From positions 248,001 to 312,000 of the forward strand of contig JAXMBL010000004.1 of the NCBI GenBank assembly GCA_046349915.1: DNA of 64,000 nt, in the 5' to 3' direction. This stretch comes from CAIXSC01 sp046349915. GTDB lineage: Bacteria; Planctomycetota; Planctomycetia; Pirellulales; Pirellulaceae. The translations under genes and the position numbers were made by a program. Below the pieces are notes generated by a model. That model worked only from the letters and a program-made list of their open reading frames with translations, did no database searches and was not told the DNA's origin. This document shows positions 34,221 to 43,713 of this stretch, in pieces; within the stretch, counting starts at the first letter, position 1; the number at the start of each line of letters is the position of its first letter.

Positions 34221-36482
34221 TTACGGCTTCGTATCCACAATTGCTCGGGCTCGTTCATTCTCACGCCACGTTTCGCGGTAGATGCGAAATCCTTCCCTAA
34301 GTCGTGCCGCCGCACCACGCTCGTGGCTTAGCCAGGTCTCTCCGTCCAACTCAATTCCGGCCGTTCGCGCCACATGGGCGGCGTGCGCCGCGGTGGCGAC
34401 ATCGAATTCCGCCAAGTCCGCCAGGTAAGTCGTGAGATTGCCTTTCGAGCTGTGCCACAGTCGTTCCGCGTACTCCCGTGCGGCGGTCCGGCGCCCATCG
34501 CGGTCGCCGTCGATCCAAACCGCGCCGCTCACCCCCATCACGTACGAATTCCAGGCGGGAGACCGAGGTTGATACGGCTTCGCCGTCGGCCAGTAGGCGC
34601 CCGAGACGCCGGGGCCTAAGGCGATCGCGACCAGATGAAAATCATGCCGAGGGACAGGCAGCTCCCAGGTTGCTTGCCCCAGGACTCCCGATTCCTGAAT
34701 TCCATTCGACGAACGAGCCATTGGCTCTTCGCGAATCAAGTGTCCATTCAGGTAAAGAAGCACTCGAGAGGCGTCGACCCATGAGGGGCCCAACACTCGC
34801 ACTTGAACTTCCATCTCTGGGGAGTCGACCGCGGCAAGATCTCCCGGGCCGTATTTTCCCTCGACCGAAAGCTCGGCGATCAACCCGTAGCTCACCATCA
34901 CTCGCCCCGCGACGAAACTATCGACCGCCAACCCGACGTCCAATTGGCCGACGTCGCGATCATCGCAGCGGATGTAAGTTCGTCCTTGGCCGGGAATGTA
35001 GCGCGAGACGTCGTGCGAGTCGCTGCTGCCGACTGGCGTGATTGGCTGGCCGCGATTCAACAGAGTCATCCAATCGCGAGGAAGTTGCAGGGGATCGGTC
35101 TGGGTAGCCCCTGAGTTGATGACTTCCATGGCGTTAAATCGATACGGCCAACCATCCAGTTGCTCGCCAACCACCGACTGAAACCGCTCTTCGCCGAACG
35201 GCCGCACGCCCGCATGGATGTCGCGCGCGTGATTCAAAATGGCGACTCGGACTCCTGGAGTCGCGAAAATGTCGCGAAACGTATCGGACCATTGGGCCGA
35301 TCGAAAGCCAGGAATTCGCGCGCCGGACGCGACCGGAAACACATTGAAATGGCCAGCCGGGGTTGTCACTTCGTTGCCCGCGACCGGAGTGAAAAACTGA
35401 CGCACCTTCGCCTGCCTGGCCGTCAGCTCATAATCGATATGGACATTGTGGTCGGTTGCGACCGGCAATTCGATCCCTTCGCCCGCCAACGTGATCACTC
35501 GTTCCACTACCGTGGCATCGCCGTGCCCCGAGTGGGTTCGAGTGTGCAGATGAGTGTCGCAGGCGACGTAGCCCACAGTGGGAACTTCGCGACGAATGGA
35601 CAGCGTTCTCTGCAAGGCGTCGCCCGCTTTGATCTGGAACGACTCGTGCGCCAGCGAGTACTCAAATCCACGTCCGGCATAAACGGTGTACTTCCCCGGC
35701 GGAATCCCGCATCGAGCCACGCCGTCGCTGGTGTAGAGAACCCCTGGACGCACCGCCAATCGTTCGTTCGAGTCGGCCGCGGTCGTTTGCAGCCCGCCCC
35801 GCTCGTCCACCAGAGTAATCCGAGCCGGTAAGGGCGAACGAGTCTGTTCGTCCAGCACGGTAATCTCGAGTGTTGCTTGCGATAAACACTCCTTGACTGG
35901 TCGGTCCTCCAAGTGAATTTCGCCGACGCGAATGTCGTCGGCGGAGTCCTTGGCTTGAGCGGTCGAGAGGATTTGCAGCTTGTTCTCGCCTTCACGCAAA
36001 AAGTGGCGGCTGATCGGCAAATAAATCACCATCTCTTGCTCGTCCCGCACTAATTCGCCGAGTGGCTTTTCGTTGAGCAAGACGCGCCAGACTTGCTTGA
36101 CGTCCGCTTGTCGTAGTCGCAGCGTCCATTCGCCGTCGTTTTGGCGAGCGGTGAACGTCGCTTCCAGACTCTTGCCATCGGGCTGGAGTGGAAACGAAGC
36201 CCACTCTTGGGGTTCGAACTGGCGGAGGTGCCGCCAGCGGGGCTCGATAACCACCGGAACGCTGGCGGGAGAATTCGCCGACTCGCCGGCCGCGGCTGTC
36301 ATGCTGGCAGCCAGACCCGTGATGAAGCCGGCGACCAGCGTGAGGAGAGATGCCAGGAGCGACTTGGCCTTGGGCGACACGTGTGTCCTTGCGAGGGTGG
36401 AAGCAAACGCCTGCGGTCGTTGTCCACGGGCGGAGACGGCGCTGGAGTATTGGCGAGTTTTTGTCAGCGAACGGCGTAACAT
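34221..36482 (-). CDS. CehA/McbA-like PHP-fold metallohydrolase, exported
   Basis: About 753 residues from the ATG at 36482, chosen over 36554 because it places a signal segment (SLLASLLTLVAGFITGLAAS) nearer the N-terminus. A jelly-roll-like domain (LRQADVKQVWRVLLNEKPLG) and a beta-sandwich (TLEITVLDEQTRSPLPARITL) precede a PHP-type metal site: CDTHLHTRTHSGHG, PVATDHNVHIDY, GNEVTTPAGHFNVFPV, ILNHARD and GSSDSHDVSRY. These His/Asp motifs match the CehA/McbA branch of PHP hydrolases. The substrate in this large exported planctomycete subgroup is unknown; phosphoester or carbamate hydrolysis is possible. Confidence 0.85.
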   Translation of the reverse strand: MLRRSLTKTRQYSSAVSARGQRPQAFASTLARTHVSPKAKSLLASLLTLVAGFITGLAASMTAAAGESANSPASVPVVIEPRWRHLRQFEPQEWASFPLQPDGKSLEATFTARQNDGEWTLRLRQADVKQVWRVLLNEKPLGELVRDEQEMVIYLPISRHFLREGENKLQILSTAQAKDSADDIRVGEIHLEDRPVKECLSQATLEITVLDEQTRSPLPARITLVDERGGLQTTAADSNERLAVRPGVLYTSDGVARCGIPPGKYTVYAGRGFEYSLAHESFQIKAGDALQRTLSIRREVPTVGYVACDTHLHTRTHSGHGDATVVERVITLAGEGIELPVATDHNVHIDYELTARQAKVRQFFTPVAGNEVTTPAGHFNVFPVASGARIPGFRSAQWSDTFRDIFATPGVRVAILNHARDIHAGVRPFGEERFQSVVGEQLDGWPYRFNAMEVINSGATQTDPLQLPRDWMTLLNRGQPITPVGSSDSHDVSRYIPGQGRTYIRCDDRDVGQLDVGLAVDSFVAGRVMVSYGLIAELSVEGKYGPGDLAAVDSPEMEVQVRVLGPSWVDASRVLLYLNGHLIREEPMARSSNGIQESGVLGQATWELPVPRHDFHLVAIALGPGVSGAYWPTAKPYQPRSPAWNSYVMGVSGAVWIDGDRDGRRTAAREYAERLWHSSKGNLTTYLADLAEFDVATAAHAAHVARTAGIELDGETWLSHERGAAARLREGFRIYRETWRENERARAIVDTKP

Positions 36483-36579
36483 CGGGCTGGTTTCCCCGCT
36501 GAGAGAGGTCAGACCAGTAAATGCGAACAGCCCCAACGGCTCTTCCGCAGACAACCTTATAGTCGATCAGAGGTGATTT

Positions 36580-36801
36580 ATGGGAAAGTTCCAGGTGTTC
36601 GAAAACCGTAAGTGGCGGCTTGGGATGGCCTGCGGAGCGGGAGCTGCGATTGGGCAAGGAATTGCCCGCGTGGTCACTCAACAAATTCATCCGATCGTCA
36701 CGGCGCTCGCGACGGTGGGTATCGCGGGCGCTTTGAGCGTCGGCATGTATCTGTTGATGGAAGCGATCGTTGCAGCACGCGAAAAGCGGGCTTCGCGGTA
36801 A
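36580..36801 (+). CDS. Small membrane protein of unknown function
   Basis: 73 residues with AGAGGTGA just before the ATG. The sequence has a basic N-terminus (FENRKWRLG) and two glycine/alanine-rich hydrophobic helices (about 14-30 and 38-62), ending EAIVAAREKRASR. It is divergent from the PHP hydrolase gene. No family recognised. Confidence 0.65.
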   Translation: MGKFQVFENRKWRLGMACGAGAAIGQGIARVVTQQIHPIVTALATVGIAGALSVGMYLLMEAIVAAREKRASR

Positions 36802-36966
36802 ATTCATGCTTGAAACCTGTGGGTCGTCAATCATGATGTCGTGCTTGCCCCGTTGAATCTAACGGTTTCGTGATTATTGTAGAGCGGCTTGTGATCCCCC
36901 CGGCATTACGAGACGCGTATGGCGGTCCTCGTGGGGAGTTGATCCACAGGAATCGCGAGTCAGTAG

Positions 36967-38049
36967 ATGACGGCCGTAACGCACGCTCCACGCCCTCGGT
37001 TTGCGATGCTCGAGGGAATCCGCGGACTGGGGGCGGTGGCAATCGCCGCTTACCACATCTTTAGATACGGGCCGTTACCCGAGGCTGCCGCTTCCTGGAC
37101 GCCTGAACCGATCGAGTTTCTTGTTTCGCACGGTTGGATGGCGGTGCAGTGGTTTTTCGTGATCGCAGGCTTCAGTTTAGCGTTTCTGCTGCTCGACAAA
37201 CGACTACAGTTTCGCGATGTGTGGTTGGTTGCTCGACGCCGCACGTTGCGATTGGGAGTCGCGTATTGGTTCACGATCTTCTTGGCTGCGGCAATCACCT
37301 GGATCGCGATCCAGGGATTCAACGATCGGTCATTCAACGAGCAGTTGCCGACCTGGGATCAAGTGCTCGCGCACGTCCTGTTTCTCAAGGACATCATCGA
37401 TTACGAGAACCTCACGGCGGGCATCTGGTTCTTGGCCATCGACGTGCAATTCGGCGTCGTTTTTGCCTTTTTGCTGGCCCTTGCGCAGCGGCTATCGGGC
37501 AACGTTGACGTAACAGAACAGCGGCCTCGTTCCTGGGCCCTCGTGTTCTGCTTTGCTCCGCTTGCGCTGTACTCGTTGTTTTTCTCGATGAGCGACCCGA
37601 CGACGGACATGTGGTTTCATCACTTCTTCTGCATGCCGGTTTTGGGCGCGGCCGTCTGCTGGACGCTGGAGGGGCGACTGAATCCCTGGGTTCTGCGGAT
37701 CTACTTCAGCTTATTTGTCTTGCAACTTGTTCGAGATTATTCGCTGGAGGCGGCTAATGCTCTGACCGCCGGGATTGTCATTTATGTTGCGGGTTGCCTC
37801 CAGCGTCTCCATCGCTGGTTGTCGCATCCTCTCCTGCAATACCTGGGGCGCATCTCCTACAGCTTGTTCTTGATTCACTACCCGGTCAGTTGGCTGGTCC
37901 AAACCATGGGAACCGCCGTGACGGGAATATCGCCGGGGGTCGCGCTGCTTTGGCTGTTGGCGAGTCTGCTGGCCAGCATCGGGGCTGCTCACCTGCTATA
38001 TACTTGGGTGGAACTGCCTGGGTTGGAATGGGCCAGACGAATTCACTAG
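36967..38049 (+). CDS. OafA-like membrane acyltransferase
   Basis: A 360-residue acyltransferase-3 family protein with about ten membrane helices. It opens RFAMLEGIRGLGAVAIAAYHIFRYG, where the His of the conserved R..(A/G)..V...H segment is present. WFFVIAGFSLAFLLLDKR and the C-terminal YLGRISYSLFLIHYPVSWLV, ending in VELPGLEWARRIH, follow. The family O-acylates sugars, lipids or peptidoglycan at the inner membrane; the acceptor here is unknown. A 61-base gap separates it from the secreted peptidase gene. Confidence 0.85.
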   Translation: MTAVTHAPRPRFAMLEGIRGLGAVAIAAYHIFRYGPLPEAAASWTPEPIEFLVSHGWMAVQWFFVIAGFSLAFLLLDKRLQFRDVWLVARRRTLRLGVAYWFTIFLAAAITWIAIQGFNDRSFNEQLPTWDQVLAHVLFLKDIIDYENLTAGIWFLAIDVQFGVVFAFLLALAQRLSGNVDVTEQRPRSWALVFCFAPLALYSLFFSMSDPTTDMWFHHFFCMPVLGAAVCWTLEGRLNPWVLRIYFSLFVLQLVRDYSLEAANALTAGIVIYVAGCLQRLHRWLSHPLLQYLGRISYSLFLIHYPVSWLVQTMGTAVTGISPGVALLWLLASLLASIGAAHLLYTWVELPGLEWARRIH

Positions 38050-38110
38050 CCACGCTGGGCCATGCTTGGCTAGACGAGCAGATACTTTTCCATTGTTTCG
38101 GAGGGAACCG

Positions 38111-39316
38111 ATGTCAGAATCTTGGAATTGTTCGCCCTCGCTAAGAACTTTTCAGCGAATGACTCTCGTCACGGTTCGTGGTTGGAGCGTCCGCGTATTG
38201 CTCGTGGGAATGATGATTGTCTCGGGAGCGACGTCGAGTTGGGCCGAGGAACCGACTGGTCGAACGACGGCCCGGCCCGCGGGTCCGCAAACCGAGCGCG
38301 CCGAGTATGCGTTGGCGATTCATGGTGGAGCGGGATGGGAGCCCGCGAAAATGACCGAAGCCGATCAAGCGGCTCACCGCGTAGCACTGACTCGAGCGCT
38401 GCATGTGGGACGCGATGTCTTGGCCGCGGGAGGCTCGGCCTTGGAGGCGGTGGAACGGACGATTCGTGTATTGGAAGACGAACCGCTGTACAACGCCGGT
38501 CGAGGAGCTGTCTTCAATAGCGAAGGCAAGCACGAACTCGACGCGGCCATCATGGATGGCGCGCAGCGAAAAGCAGGTGGAGTCGCGGGCCTGACTACGG
38601 TGCGCAATCCCATCTCGCTCGCTCGGCTCGTCATGACCGAGACTCGCCATGTCCTCCTGATCGGCGAAGGCGCCGAGAAGTTTGCCGACGAAATGAGTGG
38701 TAAGCCTGGGATAGAGCGAGTGGCGAACGAGTATTTCTCGACGGAGTTTCGGCGTCGAGAATGGAGGGAAACGTTAGAGCGGCTACGTGCGGAGGACAAT
38801 AAGCCTCGGGCGGAGAAAAAGACATCAAGCCGTGATCGGAATTGGCCAAACAACAGCGTTGCGACGACTGCCGGCGACATGTTGCGAAATGCGAATCCGT
38901 TCGCTGACGGTAAGTGCACCGTGGGTTGCGTGGCGCTTGATCAATCAGGCAATCTGGCGGCCGGTACGTCAACCGGCGGATTGACCAACAAGAAATGGGG
39001 GCGAGTGGGCGCGGTGCCGATCGTGGGCGCTGGCACCTATGCGGACAACCGCACATGTGCGGTCAGTGGCACGGGAACAGGTGAGATCTTTCTGCTGAAT
39101 AGCGTCGCCTATCAGATTCATTCGCTGATGGAGTTACGTGAATTATCGCTGGCTGCGGCCGTGAAGCGAATGTTCGAGGAAACGCTGCCCGAGGATTCGG
39201 GAGGAGTCATTGCCGTCGACCGTTTGGGGCGAGTGACGATGCGTTGTAATACACCAGGCATGGCGCGAGCGGCAATCGACTCGCGCGGAACGATCACGAT
39301 TGCGATCGACCGATGA
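38111..39316 (+). CDS. Exported isoaspartyl peptidase/L-asparaginase
   Basis: About 401 residues from the ATG preceded by GGAGGGAA; an internal ATG at 38159 and an upstream one at 38066 are alternatives. After a signal segment (VRVLLVGMMIVSGATSSW) the plant-type asparaginase fold appears: YALAIHGGAGWEP, EDEPLYNAGRGAVFN, ELDAAIMDG, and the autocleavage site around CTVGCVALDQSGNLAAGTST. There the Thr after Cys would become the N-terminal nucleophile. GTGTGEIFL and ATSTGG-like blocks complete the substrate pocket. The family removes isoaspartyl residues from damaged peptides. Its stop overlaps the next start (ATGA), so the two are translationally coupled. Confidence 0.9.
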   Translation: MSESWNCSPSLRTFQRMTLVTVRGWSVRVLLVGMMIVSGATSSWAEEPTGRTTARPAGPQTERAEYALAIHGGAGWEPAKMTEADQAAHRVALTRALHVGRDVLAAGGSALEAVERTIRVLEDEPLYNAGRGAVFNSEGKHELDAAIMDGAQRKAGGVAGLTTVRNPISLARLVMTETRHVLLIGEGAEKFADEMSGKPGIERVANEYFSTEFRRREWRETLERLRAEDNKPRAEKKTSSRDRNWPNNSVATTAGDMLRNANPFADGKCTVGCVALDQSGNLAAGTSTGGLTNKKWGRVGAVPIVGAGTYADNRTCAVSGTGTGEIFLLNSVAYQIHSLMELRELSLAAAVKRMFEETLPEDSGGVIAVDRLGRVTMRCNTPGMARAAIDSRGTITIAIDR

Positions 39317-40260
39317 GCGGCAATCGCGAGGCTTCTGGTTCTCCGGGCGGCGATGCAAGCCGGTGCGACACTCGCTCGCGTGCCGTGCTCATGCGACCCC
39401 CGTGGCACTTTCGTTTGGCGAAGGCCATCAATCGCCGCTTGGGCCGCGGCGGGTTTCACTTGATTGAATGGGCCGAGCGACTGGGGGCCTTGTCGTACGA
39501 TGTACGGTACGACATGGGAGCAGGCATTACGCTGGACTTGCCGCTGGACCGTCGTCCCAACCAGTGGACGCTGGCCGAGGTGCTGGGCTACGAACAAGCT
39601 TTTGTGGAAGTGTTGTCCCAGGTCGCCGAGACGTTGCCGTCGCCCGTTCGTTGGATCGACGTAGGCGCGGATATCGGGATCCTCACGGCTCTCCTGGCGC
39701 GGCGTTCTTCGCGAATTGTCGAAGCCTGGGCTTTCGAACCTAATCCAGAGCCGTTCGACTACTTGAAGAGAAACGTTGCTCGCTTGCCCTTTCCCACGCA
39801 CCCTTTTCGAGCGGCGGTGAGCAAGCACTCGGGGCGAGGTCGACTGGTTCACTCGCCGAGCGATTCTTCTCCCCATGCGATGTTTCTTGAAATGGTAGCC
39901 GACGGAGCTCTCGACGTCGTTCGACTCGACGACGCGGTGTCGGCGTCAAACGAGTCATGGAACTCGGGCAGCGTCATGATCAAAGTGGACGTCGAGGGAG
40001 GCGAGTTAGATGTACTCCGCGGGGCCGAGCAGCTCCTGCGCAGAGTACCACGTTGGTGCATCGCTTTGGAAGCTCACGCCGATGTGGCGCGACGCACCGG
40101 AGTGGATCCCGCGGTCTGCATTCGGTGGTTACGTACTCTGCGACCGATTCAAGCATCGATCGCCGAATGCCCCAAGGTGCTGATCGACTGGGATCGGGAT
40201 TACTTTGAGCAGATGCCCGATGGCCCGCGTATCAGCAACCTGGTGTGCGTTACTGTGTAA
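39313..40260 (+). CDS. FkbM family methyltransferase
   Basis: 315 residues. The Rossmann SAM-binding motif reads VRWIDVGADIGILTALLARR, followed by AWAFEPNPEPFDYLKRNV. The FkbM signature VMIKVDVEGGELDVLRGAEQ lies near residue 220. It starts on the ATGA overlapping the isoaspartyl peptidase stop. Its last 11 bases overlap the 3' end of rseP on the other strand. Family members O-methylate sugars or polyketides; the substrate is unknown. Coupling to a peptidase gene is unusual and gives no clear functional link. Confidence 0.87.
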   Translation: MSGNREASGSPGGDASRCDTRSRAVLMRPPWHFRLAKAINRRLGRGGFHLIEWAERLGALSYDVRYDMGAGITLDLPLDRRPNQWTLAEVLGYEQAFVEVLSQVAETLPSPVRWIDVGADIGILTALLARRSSRIVEAWAFEPNPEPFDYLKRNVARLPFPTHPFRAAVSKHSGRGRLVHSPSDSSPHAMFLEMVADGALDVVRLDDAVSASNESWNSGSVMIKVDVEGGELDVLRGAEQLLRRVPRWCIALEAHADVARRTGVDPAVCIRWLRTLRPIQASIAECPKVLIDWDRDYFEQMPDGPRISNLVCVTV

Positions 40261-42352
40261 GACGCCAGAAGTCGAGTCCGAAGACGACGACCATGAGCGT
40301 CAAGAGGCAGAGCACGCCGAACATGGTGAGTGCCACTTGAAGTCGTTCGTTCACGGGTCGGCGGAAGATTCCCTCCCATGCCAAGAAAACCATGTGACCA
40401 CCGTCGAGTGCGGGGATCGGGAGGAAATTGAGCACGGCGAGGTTAGCGCTGAGGAATGTGAGGAAGAGCAACAAGCGAGGCTTGCCTTGTGAGGCCTCGG
40501 ACGATGCCATCATCAGAATCGACACTGGGCCACCCAAGTTACCGACGGAGACCTGTCCGGTCAGCAATCGCTTGACCATGTCGATAACTCGCATTGCGTC
40601 CTCGCGAGTCTGGCGAGCACCGAGAGCCAACGCTTCGCCAAAGGACTCAGCCACGCGAGTCTCGCTCTTTCCTGTGAAATTCAGGCCGCGCACCACCGCG
40701 AAGGCGTCGTCCTCCATCGAATCCAGCTCAACTCGCTTTTTCTCTTTGCCTCGTTGAATGTCGAGTTGCACGCGAGTGTTCTTGGGAAAGTACTGCAGCA
40801 TGGTATCGACCACTAGCCAGTGTTCTCGCGAGTCGTCCATGACGAATGGTTCTAACACCCGACCGTCGAAGAGCGTTTTGAATTGTTCCATTTCGCTTTC
40901 GGGCACGAGCAACTGCGCGGATGCAATCCGATCGCCCGGTTCCAACCCAGCCTTTGCGGCCGGTGAATCGGGGACGACAGCCGCGATCACGGGCTCGATC
41001 TTGTAAGTGACGCCCAGCGTTTCAACAGACATGACGCCTTGAAGCGAAGGTTCTTCGACGGCTGGGGCCGTTCGAGGTGTTTCGAGAGTCGCTCGGACGG
41101 CTACATCCTTCGGCTCTTCCTTCCCTGACTTACGGCGAACGACGATTTCCACTTCCTTGCCAAACCAAGGGGTCAGCCGATAGGGGAGCGAAGCGAGATT
41201 GACAATGGGTTCACCCGCGATCGAAACCAATTCGTCACCCGGCAAGATGCCGGCCTTGGCGGCTGGAGATCCAGTCTGAACGCTCAAAACGGGCCCTGCC
41301 TTCGGGACAATGCCAAGTGAGCGACGACGGCTGGGAGGCACTATCACGTCCGCGGTTGAGTCTTTGCGCTTGACCGTGAACTTGATGTCCTTGTCCGAGT
41401 TGGTCCATAACACTTGTTGAATGTCGAGGTAACCCGCGACAGGCTGATTATTGATGGCCACAACCTCGTCGTTAGGTTGAAAGCCCGCGGAATTGGCGGG
41501 AAAGAAAGGGCTTGCAGGTTTGGCGCCATTCAATTTAGTCGAGGACATGGAAAGGACGCCGATCGTGGGCCGCTTCATTTTGCCGCTTTGGATCATGCGT
41601 GGGCGGAGCGTCAACCATTCTTCGCTGCCGTTTTCGCGACGAATGAGTAGGTCAAGATCCGACTTGTCGCCGTTCATGCCAACACCTTGGACGAGATCCC
41701 AATCGTAGCGCAGGTGTTCGCTAGGCTTGCCGTCCCGACCAATCTGGATGATGCGGTCGCCGGGACGCATGCCTGCTCGCCACGCAGGCGCGTCGGCGAT
41801 CACGTTGCCGATCTCGCACGACATGTAAGGGAGCCCCTGGCGGAAGGCAAAGGCGGCAAAAATGACGGCGAAGATCAAATTCATGATCACGCCGGCAGAA
41901 ATGATTAGCATCCGCTGTGGAACCGACTTGGCTGGGTAACTTCGAGGGTCCAACTTGATTGGTTCGTCTTCGCCGCCCGCCAGTCCGCTGTTATCGTCTG
42001 GGTTGGCGTTTGTGCGAATCCGATCGGCTTCCGCCTGAGCGTTTCGAGGATCGTCATCTTGTCCAAGCATCTTGACGTATCCGCCCAAGGGGAGAATGCC
42101 GATGCCGTATTCAGTCTCGCCCCATTGGAAACGAGCGAGTGCTCGCGGGAAACGCAGTGGACCGATGCGAATGGGAACGTCGAACCCGACGTAGAATTTC
42201 TCGCATTTGACGCCGCACGCTTTCGCGGCCAGGAAGTGCCCCAGTTCGTGGACGAAGATGACAAGCCCCAGACCAAGCGCGGCTTGGAGATACTGTCCCC
42301 AGGTTTCCAGATTGAAGAAGCCAGAAGCGACTGCGATCACTAACCCGTCCAC
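40250..42352 (-). CDS. rseP: Site-2 protease RseP with four PDZ-like domains
   Basis: A 700-residue intramembrane zinc metalloprotease. The zinc motif HELGH is at 35-39 in the first membrane helix, a GGYVKMLG beta-loop at 90-97, and the third zinc ligand region NFLPIPALDGGHM at 642-654. Four PDZ-like cores are visible (near 178-240, 278-330, 352-405 and 452-540), each with an (A/P)xxAGxxPGDxI-type segment except the second, which reads SAGFQPNDEV. E. coli RseP has two. The family cleaves anti-sigma factors and signal-peptide remnants. The start overlaps the end of dxr by 13 bases, the common dxr-rseP order. Confidence 0.93.
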   Translation of the reverse strand: MDGLVIAVASGFFNLETWGQYLQAALGLGLVIFVHELGHFLAAKACGVKCEKFYVGFDVPIRIGPLRFPRALARFQWGETEYGIGILPLGGYVKMLGQDDDPRNAQAEADRIRTNANPDDNSGLAGGEDEPIKLDPRSYPAKSVPQRMLIISAGVIMNLIFAVIFAAFAFRQGLPYMSCEIGNVIADAPAWRAGMRPGDRIIQIGRDGKPSEHLRYDWDLVQGVGMNGDKSDLDLLIRRENGSEEWLTLRPRMIQSGKMKRPTIGVLSMSSTKLNGAKPASPFFPANSAGFQPNDEVVAINNQPVAGYLDIQQVLWTNSDKDIKFTVKRKDSTADVIVPPSRRRSLGIVPKAGPVLSVQTGSPAAKAGILPGDELVSIAGEPIVNLASLPYRLTPWFGKEVEIVVRRKSGKEEPKDVAVRATLETPRTAPAVEEPSLQGVMSVETLGVTYKIEPVIAAVVPDSPAAKAGLEPGDRIASAQLLVPESEMEQFKTLFDGRVLEPFVMDDSREHWLVVDTMLQYFPKNTRVQLDIQRGKEKKRVELDSMEDDAFAVVRGLNFTGKSETRVAESFGEALALGARQTREDAMRVIDMVKRLLTGQVSVGNLGGPVSILMMASSEASQGKPRLLLFLTFLSANLAVLNFLPIPALDGGHMVFLAWEGIFRRPVNERLQVALTMFGVLCLLTLMVVVFGLDFWRLTQ

Positions 42353-43500
42353 CGATGAACCTCCTTACGAGCCCACGCGTCGAGCGCCAGCAGGCGATCG
42401 AGCGAGGGATTAGAATCGAACGAATGCTGCCGCAGAACGGCTCGGCATGCCGAAGCGATCTGCGTGAATCGAAGGGAACCTTCCAAGAAAGCCGCGACCG
42501 CCGCCTCGTTAGCGGCGTTCAGCACGGCCCCCGCGCTACCTCCAACGCCCGCGACCTCGAATCCCAGCCCTAAAGCAGGGAACCGTTCCAAGTCAGGCGC
42601 TGAAAACTCCAAGCGGTGAGCGGACTGCCAGTCGAGTTTAGTTGCTGGCCCCTCCCATCGCTCGGGAAATGTCAACGCGTACTGGATCGGGAGACGCATG
42701 TCCGGGGGACTCAATTGCGCGATGACCGAGCCGTCCCGATACTCCACCAATGAATGGATGATCGACTGCGGGTGAACAACGACGCCGATGCGATCGGGGG
42801 TGAAATCGAACAGCCATCTCGCCTCGATCACCTCCAGCGCCTTGTTCATCATGGTCGCCGAGTCGATGGTGATTTTGGGACCCATGTTCCAAGTTGGGTG
42901 CGCCAGCGCCTCGGCGACTGTCACATTCTCTAGTTGTTCACGGGTATGAAGGCGGAAGGGGCCGCCGCTGGCGGTGAGCACGATCTTCGCCACTTCCTCG
43001 CGGCGGCCAGCATGCAGCGCTTGAAAAATTGCACTATGCTCGCTGTCCACGGGCAGCAACTGTCCGCCATGCCGCCGAGCGTGCTCCATGACCAGCGGAC
43101 CGGCCATGACCAGAGTTTCTTTGTTCGCTAAAGCGACTTTTTTGCCAGCTTCGAGCGCCGCCCAGGTTCCAACGAGTCCAGCGGCGCCGACGATGGCGGC
43201 TACCACCGTTTCCACTGCGGGCGATGTCACACCCTGAGCGAGCCCCTCGGGGCCAACGAGGATCTGAGTTCCAGGCGGAAGACTTTGCGGGAGCAAGTCC
43301 TGCGCGGCCTGCGGATCAGTCACTGCAACCCATTGCGGCTTAAATCTTTGGGCTTGCTCGATTAGCTCCGCGACACGTCGATGAGCCGACAATCCGACGA
43401 TGCGAAAACGATCTGGCGCCGCCGCCGCCACCTCAAGCGTGCTGCGACCAATACTGCCGGTCGAGCCGAGGAGTGCGATATTGCGGACGCGGGCGGTCAT
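42340..43500 (-). CDS. dxr: 1-deoxy-D-xylulose 5-phosphate reductoisomerase
   Basis: 386 residues, close to the usual length. It catalyses the NADPH-dependent conversion of DXP to MEP, the committed step of the non-mevalonate isoprenoid pathway. Seen motifs: NADPH loop GSTGSIGRSTLEV, NKETLVMAG, SEHSAIFQAL, PTWNMGPKITIDSATMMNKALE, and the flexible-loop region ending LDWQSAHRLEFSAPD. It is cytosolic. It overlaps rseP by 13 bases and is divergent from ftsH; a weak TATAAG box lies about 65 bases upstream. Confidence 0.96.
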   Translation of the reverse strand: MTARVRNIALLGSTGSIGRSTLEVAAAAPDRFRIVGLSAHRRVAELIEQAQRFKPQWVAVTDPQAAQDLLPQSLPPGTQILVGPEGLAQGVTSPAVETVVAAIVGAAGLVGTWAALEAGKKVALANKETLVMAGPLVMEHARRHGGQLLPVDSEHSAIFQALHAGRREEVAKIVLTASGGPFRLHTREQLENVTVAEALAHPTWNMGPKITIDSATMMNKALEVIEARWLFDFTPDRIGVVVHPQSIIHSLVEYRDGSVIAQLSPPDMRLPIQYALTFPERWEGPATKLDWQSAHRLEFSAPDLERFPALGLGFEVAGVGGSAGAVLNAANEAAVAAFLEGSLRFTQIASACRAVLRQHSFDSNPSLDRLLALDAWARKEVHRWTG

Positions 43501-43624
43501 TCCATTTGTCTCCGCCCCGGCTGACGTTCGTCTCGCCCTGGCTACTCTAAAGTGAATCTCGACTTATACTTGAGCACGGCCGCATTGTAGGAGGCACGGG
43601 CAAATTGGGCAACCCGAACTCCCG

Positions 43625-43651
43625 TTGCCGTCTGAGGTCGCACGGTATAAT
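43625..43651 (+). promoter_or_regulatory. Candidate ftsH promoter
   Basis: A perfect -10 hexamer TATAAT (43646-43651), 62 bases before the chosen ftsH start, with TTGCCG (43625-43630) as a weak -35 at a short 15-base spacing. The high local GC makes a perfect TATAAT noteworthy, but the -35 is imperfect. Confidence 0.45.
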
Positions 43652-43713
43652 GCCCCAGGACGTTCTGCGTGAGCGTTCCATTCAGTCTAGCTTGCCCTGG
43701 AGGCCAATTTGCT

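Noticed and set aside
37711..37992. Minus-strand frame within the acyltransferase gene
   Set aside because: Antisense shadow of a clear membrane acyltransferase; no independent evidence.
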